DNA of 18,315 nucleotides, from the NCBI GenBank assembly GCA_900546215.1, contig URCD01000046.1, forward strand, positions 1-18,315. Direction: 5' to 3'. The translations under genes were made by a program, and so were the position numbers. Shown here piece after piece: positions 13,639 through 18,315 of the stretch; the stretch's first letter is position 1, and each line of letters starts with the position of its first letter. Origin of the DNA: an uncultured Eubacteriales bacterium. Lineage in GTDB: Bacteria > Bacillota > Clostridia > Lachnospirales > Anaerotignaceae. Under the pieces are notes generated by a model. It made no database searches. It was not told the origin of the DNA and was given only the letters and a program-made list of their open reading frames with translations.

Positions 13639-16600
13639 TTAATTAAATCTTTGAATGTAACGCATAAGCATTGCAGCAGTCTGCGACCTCGAAGCGCCTC
13701 CGCCCGGTAAGAGCGTTCCGTCCTGCATACCTGATATAAGGCCGCAGGCGTAAGCCCATTCCATAGCCTCCACAGCGTATCCACTGACTGAATACGCATC
13801 GGAAAACTGTTTGATATCAGCCCTGCCCGATACATCTATGCCCTTGTTAGCCGCATATCTGTATAATACAGAAACAAGCTGCTCACGCGTAATCATATCA
13901 TCAGGGCCAAACTCTCCGTTTCCGTAGCCAGACACAACACCGTTAGCTGCCGCCCATGTTACCGCGTCTGCATAATACATACTCTGCTCGACATCACTAA
14001 ATAAAATCCCCGAAGCCTTCGGCTGACCCTCAAGCCTGTATAGAATCGTGACAATCATGCCCCTTGTAGTTTGAAGGTCCGGTGAGAATAAGTCTCCCGA
14101 AGTGCCTGACATAATATTATTGTCATATACATATTTTACAGCGTCATAGAACCAGTCGGCCTTGCTGACATCCGTAAATGGGAGCCTTTCGGCATCTTCA
14201 AAGGCAGTAAAATAAGCGTTAACAGTTACATCTGAGGCCGGCATAATAAATTCAAATCTGCCGTCCTGTCCCGTAAGCGTAAGCTCATTTCCTCTGCTGT
14301 CCGTAGCTGTAATCGTGTCCAGCCTGCTTCCAATATAAGGCTGTGCCGTAATCGTTACAGTTTTTCCAGACTCTGAAGTCTTACGATCCGTTTTTACCGT
14401 GCCGTTTTGAATATTATCCGCAACAATTATCCTGTATGCCGCTGACTGGTCGAGCGAATAGCTGCTTCCTCTGCTCTTATTGGCACTGTCCATAGTATCT
14501 TTATATGACAGCGCATATACAGAAAACCGGTCGCTTAATACAGTTACGCTTTCATCAATTCTGTCATTATCAGTCATGGCTGTTACAGTATATCTTCCCG
14601 TTCCGTCATCATGTATATTATAGACTGTCCATTCACGCCTGTATCCGTTTTCAGGCAGCTCATCTGATACATCAAATACAAGAGTAACCGGATAAGATAA
14701 TTTTGTCAGCCTCTCATTCTTTGGATCCTCTCCTGCCTTTTTCACCGTTTTATTAACTGTTATATCATACTGCTTCTTCACTTCAGCGTCAGCGGAAGCT
14801 TCAAGAGCATTATACTCATCTTCCGAAAGCTCGTCCGTTTCCGCAACCTTCATTGAAATCTTATAGCTTTCAACTGTTTTATTAAGAAGACCTTCAGCCT
14901 CTTGAACCGTCATAGACTGAAGCAGCATATGGGAGTCCGGAGTATCCGCGTAATCTCCTTCTACAATTACTTCAACCTCTACCTCCGGCAGCTTCATAAG
15001 AGCATCGTTTAAATCTGAAAGCTCTTCATGAGGAACCTTAGCCTTAGTATCGTCAGGAAGGGCTTCATAATGGAGTTTAGTTTCCAGAACTGACTCTTTT
15101 TGTTCCTCGGTTACATTCTCTGTGGGTATATCTGGAAGATTCTCGATTACATCCTGTATATCTTTAACCTCCATAGGAACAAACACAGCTTCTACCGTAC
15201 ATTCTCCGGTAATCTCGGCAGTATAGCTATTATCGGATATCTGTCCTGTTACATCTGTCCCCCCAACCTTAAGAGAACCGATTTTATAGCCATATTCGGG
15301 CTTAAAGGTAAATGTCTGTTCAGCTCCCGGAGCAACCGAAAAGCTGCCTGATGGAATCACTGTGCCATGCTCGGCGTCAGCAACAGTTACTGTTACGCCC
15401 TTTGCCGCTCTCCACTGGCTGAATTCCCCATCATCATTTTTTATAAGAGCAAGCTCGTCATGCTGCAGAGCAAAGCTTCCGTCTGAACCAGACGCAGATT
15501 TAATATAAAGCTCGCCTTCCTGAGGAGTTCCGTTGAGTTTTACCTTTGTCTCGCCTGTAACTGTTCCGTCAACAGTTAAGGTGTTTCCCGCTTTCATTCT
15601 AAGCGTTCCGCCGCCAATAAGGTTACCTGAGATTTCCTCGGATAGGTTCTCAATAATCAAAGTTCCGCCCTCGTCGATTTGAAGGTCTTTAATAAGTTTA
15701 GCGAAGGACAAATTATTCGTAGTTCCCGGAGTATGTTCAAGAACGGCATTGTTGAATATATGTACTGAAGCACTGTCAAAAATGTAGTTTACATCAGCAT
15801 GCGTTTCTGTTATTCTGTCACCAATATTAAGCGTTATTCCGTTAGTTATTATTGCAGCTTTATATATGTAAAGCTTTGACTCGCCAAGTACAATAACTTT
15901 AGAAGATTTAGCAGTGCTTCCTTCTGTTCCTCCACAGTATATTCCTCCCAAATTTGCTCCATCAATAATTATGCTTATATCTCCTGCAACAGATGCTTCA
16001 GACCCTTCTTCTTTGGCAAATCCACCGCCATACGGCCAATATTTAGTAATATCACTTGATATTTCTACCGTCACATCGCCTCCGACGTCAGCGCATCCAT
16101 ATTCTTCAAAAACGACTCCGCCACCGGTAACCCCAAAAAATCCACCGCCCTCAAAAAGCACGCCTTCTCCAATAATGACATGAGTATTTCCCTCTACGAC
16201 TGCATCTCCATAAAATCCGGCAAGACCGCCGCCGCCGACATTCTTTGCGCTCTCATGCCTGTCTGCCGCATTTTCAGCGGCAACAACCTCTATTTTTGTA
16301 TTGCCGGTAACACGCGCTTTAGAGCCATGCGTTGCATGGCCGCCGGCAAAAGCCCCTGAACGCTGAGAATCTCTTACCTCTCGGCATGTAATTACATCGG
16401 TATTTCCATTCACTGTCGCATCCGCATAAGGTCCGGATGCATGACCGCCGCCATAGAGGTTATCAAACATTGAACTGTCCCAATCGTCATATCCGCTTGT
16501 TGCGTTAAAATCCTTGGAAGCATCTACTGATATATCTCCTGTAACTGTTGCGGAAGCCTTAGTATTATCTAGTTCAACACCACTGTTGGCATTCATAAGA

Positions 16601-17811
16601 ATTCCAGCAGAGCCGCCGCCCCAGAGATTAAGATATCCTTCTCCCACAGCCTTTGTGTTACCAGACAATGTTATATTAATATCTCCTATTACATTAGCCT
16701 CAATATTTTGATTATTTATTTCTTGAACTATATAAGCATAGCCGCCGCCATATATCTTATTTCCAGAGCCTATATTAGGACAGTCCAGATAAATTTCAAT
16801 ATTGCCTTTTACATTGGCCTCAAGCGTCCGTTCTTCATCTTTATTTGAAGCATCATAGGCATATCCACCGCCAGCCAAAATTCTTTCCAATACTGAATTT
16901 TCTCCCGAAACCTCAATTGAAATATTTCCAAATACATTGGCTGACGCAGATTTATTACTATCATCGGCATAAGTATAGCCGCCGCCGTAAACTCTTGAAA
17001 CGGTTCCGTTAACAGTAATATTGACATCACCGTTAACATCGCTTTCAAGTCCTCCGCCGAAAATAGCATAAACCGCCGCGCCCTCATTAACAGTAATGCT
17101 GGTGCCGCCGCCCTTTACGTCATCTGCTCCGCCGCCGTATATTGTTGTATGACTGCCTAAATTCACTCCTGAATCAATGGTAATCGGAATGCCGTTGGCG
17201 TAAAAAGTTATATCATAATAGTCCGATTCTTTTATTCCGCCCTCGATGTCGGTGCCAATTGTAAGGCTTCTGATACCTTTATCCGTTGGTATTGAAATAA
17301 CGTCTTTGTTATTTTTATTGTCTATATTTGAATTTATTTTAAGCAAAAGGTCTCCGCCGACATCGTCGGTTATGCTGTCAAGGGCTGCCTGGATTGAGGA
17401 AACCTTACTGTTTTCTACAACTACAGTTTTCGCATACTCACTGTCATCGGAGAAAAATCTGATTTTGCTCTCCCGCTTCTTATTTTTATCGTTTTTTTCC
17501 TCTGTATTTGTTAGCTCATTATCGGATGAAATTAGTTCATCATCAAAATTTTCGTTATACCCCCCCCTAGATAAATCGGGGTTTTCCGGATCATCGTCCG
17601 GCATTTGGGTCTCATTGTTCTGTTTGGGTTCAGCATCCGTATCCGGTACTGAGTAAAACGGACAGCCATTAATATGAACCTCAGCCATGCATTCGCTGTC
17701 CATAGTGCACATTATTTCCTGAACTTCGTTTTCGTCTGCCAGCACAGTAAAAGGCAATGAGCTTAACATCAAACAAAGTGACAGGAAAACAGATAAAGCT
17801 TTTTTTCTCAT
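13639..17811 (-). CDS. SLH-domain surface protein with Gly-rich beta-helix-like repeats
   Basis: A 1390-aa secreted cell-surface protein with a signal peptide at about 1-25. The start is the ATG at 17811; GGGGGAG lies about 11 nt upstream, while the GTG at 17823 abuts it. After an acidic, low-complexity segment (about 55-115), residues 225-630 hold about 12 repeats with a '(I/V)YGGGYAY'-like turn followed by an 'A-x-V-x-G-(D/N)-I-x-I' strand, probably a parallel beta-helix. Next come an InlB B-repeat-like domain (about 805-878), a Glu/Asp-rich helical and beta region (880-1105) and a second B-repeat-like domain (1125-1201). Three SLH domains (about 1212-1255, 1271-1318, 1335-1390) bind secondary cell-wall polymer and anchor it non-covalently. 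There is no sorting motif. Cysteines 35, 41 and 50 lie just after the signal peptide. The ligand is unknown. Confidence 0.92.
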   Translation of the reverse strand: MRKKALSVFLSLCLMLSSLPFTVLADENEVQEIMCTMDSECMAEVHINGCPFYSVPDTDAEPKQNNETQMPDDDPENPDLSRGGYNENFDDELISSDNELTNTEEKNDKNKKRESKIRFFSDDSEYAKTVVVENSKVSSIQAALDSITDDVGGDLLLKINSNIDNKNNKDVISIPTDKGIRSLTIGTDIEGGIKESDYYDITFYANGIPITIDSGVNLGSHTTIYGGGADDVKGGGTSITVNEGAAVYAIFGGGLESDVNGDVNITVNGTVSRVYGGGYTYADDSNKSASANVFGNISIEVSGENSVLERILAGGGYAYDASNKDEERTLEANVKGNIEIYLDCPNIGSGNKIYGGGYAYIVQEINNQNIEANVIGDINITLSGNTKAVGEGYLNLWGGGSAGILMNANSGVELDNTKASATVTGDISVDASKDFNATSGYDDWDSSMFDNLYGGGHASGPYADATVNGNTDVITCREVRDSQRSGAFAGGHATHGSKARVTGNTKIEVVAAENAADRHESAKNVGGGGLAGFYGDAVVEGNTHVIIGEGVLFEGGGFFGVTGGGVVFEEYGCADVGGDVTVEISSDITKYWPYGGGFAKEEGSEASVAGDISIIIDGANLGGIYCGGTEGSTAKSSKVIVLGESKLYIYKAAIITNGITLNIGDRITETHADVNYIFDSASVHIFNNAVLEHTPGTTNNLSFAKLIKDLQIDEGGTLIIENLSEEISGNLIGGGTLRMKAGNTLTVDGTVTGETKVKLNGTPQEGELYIKSASGSDGSFALQHDELALIKNDDGEFSQWRAAKGVTVTVADAEHGTVIPSGSFSVAPGAEQTFTFKPEYGYKIGSLKVGGTDVTGQISDNSYTAEITGECTVEAVFVPMEVKDIQDVIENLPDIPTENVTEEQKESVLETKLHYEALPDDTKAKVPHEELSDLNDALMKLPEVEVEVIVEGDYADTPDSHMLLQSMTVQEAEGLLNKTVESYKISMKVAETDELSEDEYNALEASADAEVKKQYDITVNKTVKKAGEDPKNERLTKLSYPVTLVFDVSDELPENGYRREWTVYNIHDDGTGRYTVTAMTDNDRIDESVTVLSDRFSVYALSYKDTMDSANKSRGSSYSLDQSAAYRIIVADNIQNGTVKTDRKTSESGKTVTITAQPYIGSRLDTITATDSRGNELTLTGQDGRFEFIMPASDVTVNAYFTAFEDAERLPFTDVSKADWFYDAVKYVYDNNIMSGTSGDLFSPDLQTTRGMIVTILYRLEGQPKASGILFSDVEQSMYYADAVTWAAANGVVSGYGNGEFGPDDMITREQLVSVLYRYAANKGIDVSGRADIKQFSDAYSVSGYAVEAMEWAYACGLISGMQDGTLLPGGGASRSQTAAMLMRYIQRFN
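15920..17145 (-). repeat. Gly-Gly-Gly repeat region of the SLH protein
   Basis: About 12 degenerate units of 24-57 residues are spaced by GGG turns (for example IYGGGYAY, LYGGGHASG, PYGGGFAK). Each is followed by a V-x-G-(D/N)-(I/V/T)-x-(I/V) strand. At DNA level this appears as recurrent GCCGCCGCC/CCGCC clusters on the plus strand. The units have diverged, so they are old rather than a recent tandem expansion. Confidence 0.8.
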
Positions 17812-17884
17812 TTCAAATTTCACTCCCCCTATTTTTTTATCTGCATTAAAAAGTAAAAACGATAAAAATAAAATTTATAATAAA

Positions 17885-17904
17885 AACAGCATCAAAGAGC
17901 TGTT
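17885..17904 (-). other. Small hairpin in the region upstream of the SLH gene
   Basis: AACAGC/GCTGTT (6 bp, 8-nt loop), followed on the minus strand by a T-rich run with interruptions. The 170 bases between the tRNA terminator and the SLH gene are very AT-rich; I found no confident -35/-10 pair, although TATAAA elements occur. The hairpin may be a weak terminator or leader element. Confidence 0.25.
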
Positions 17905-17981
17905 GAATACAATTTTACATGATAGATTAAAATTTATAGAAGATTACGCTTAAATAAACCGCAATATTTAGTGACAAAAAT

Positions 17982-18014
17982 AAAAAGGATATTACGAATG
18001 TAAGACCCTTTTTT
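17982..18014 (-). terminator. Probable terminator of the tRNA-Ala operon
   Basis: On the minus strand AAAAAGG-GTC-TTAC-ATTC-GTAA-TAT-CCTTTTT forms a stem with one internal loop ending in a T-rich tract (TTTTTATTTTT). It starts just after the 3' end of the second tRNA. Confidence 0.6.
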
Positions 18015-18016
18015 AA

Positions 18017-18089
<73 letters not shown>

Positions 18090-18102
18090 TAAGCATAATA
18101 AA

Positions 18103-18175
18103 TGGAGACGAAGAGGATCGAACTCTCGACCTTACGGATGCGAACCGTACGCTCTCCCAGCTGAGCTACGTCCCC
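18103..18175 (-). tRNA. tRNA-Ala (anticodon CGC)
   Basis: A 73-nt cloverleaf, 13 nt upstream of the GGC tRNA in the same transcript. The acceptor strands GGGGACG and CGTCTCC have G3:U70. The D-arm has AGCTCAGCTGGGAGAGC. The anticodon stem TACGG/CCGTA encloses the loop TTCGCAT (anticodon CGC, reads GCG). The T-arm contains AGTTCGATCCT, and the discriminator base is A. CCA is not encoded. Confidence 0.93.
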
Positions 18176-18185
18176 AAGATAATAT

Positions 18186-18218
18186 AATGCACGAACTTTG
18201 AGTGAACGTCCGTGCATT
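18186..18218. other. Long inverted repeat upstream of the tRNA pair
   Basis: AATGCACGAAC (18186-18196) pairs with GTCCGTGCATT (18208-18218): an 11-bp stem with one G-U wobble and an 11-nt loop. Neither side has a good T-tract, so it is a poor intrinsic terminator. It may be a processing hairpin or a protein-binding site near the tRNA promoter. Confidence 0.45.
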
Positions 18219-18249
18219 TCAAAAATCTAACATTCCCTCTGCCGTTTTT

Positions 18250-18315
18250 TTAATTTTTAAAAAATTCCTTATTTAGAACGCCGCCAATTCCGAAGAACAT
18301 TATGCGGAAAATCTG
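18250..18315 (-). other. Window edge: possible 3' end of a minus-strand gene, unresolved
   Basis: Two minus-strand frames are open at the right edge. One ends at 18250 with '...FFGIGGVLNKEFFKN', the other at about 18269 with '...NVLRNWRRSK'. Too little sequence is present to choose, or to exclude that neither is a gene. Confidence 0.2.

Overview
The window reads as chromosomal DNA of an anaerobic, low-to-middle GC Firmicute, most likely a Clostridia (Lachnospiraceae-like) gut commensal. The evidence is strong AGGAGG-type ribosome binding sites, sigma-A promoters, a class B sortase with a Cna_B-type adhesin, an S-layer-homology (SLH) surface protein, an FMN/FAD/4Fe-4S enoate-reductase-type oxidoreductase and an SdpR/SdpI pair. 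I cannot name the species. I see no phage, insertion sequence or CRISPR array. Most genes are on the minus strand; one three-gene operon is on the plus strand.

Layout. 1-226: 5' part of a BlaI/MecI-type repressor gene with its own promoter and a possible operator. 311-5532: a surface-adhesin/sortase operon (minus). A 1467-aa LPXTG-type protein (Cys/His repeats, adhesin modules, SpaA-like domain, VPKTG sorting signal) is translationally coupled by ATGA to a class B sortase, and a strong terminator follows. 5623-8213: a redox module, an HxlR regulator followed by a 643-aa old-yellow-enzyme/enoate reductase-like protein, bounded by terminators. 8224-10797: branched-chain aminotransferase (ilvE) and a GldA-like iron/zinc alcohol dehydrogenase, preceded by a ~300-nt leader. 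10852-11589: an alpha/beta-hydrolase esterase. 11740-13596 (plus): sdpR-sdpI-radical SAM operon with overlapping genes and an operator-like dyad at its promoter. 13639-17811 (minus): a 1390-aa SLH protein with about 12 Gly-Gly-Gly beta-helix-like repeats. 17982-18175: two tRNA-Ala genes (anticodons CGC and GGC). 18176-18315: a hairpin and an unresolved edge.

The most interesting element is the ilvE leader. A consensus promoter and a strong ribosome binding site drive a 49-codon peptide whose first 25 residues include 7 Ile and 4 Leu, with an Ile triplet. It is followed by an intrinsic terminator just upstream of ilvE. This has the architecture of ribosome-mediated transcription attenuation responding to branched-chain amino acids, and no T-box is visible. 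The next most notable items are the cysteine/histidine repeats at the adhesin N-terminus, the sdpRI-radical SAM operon that lacks the toxin genes sdpABC, and the presence of two different surface-anchoring strategies (sortase and SLH) within 18 kb.
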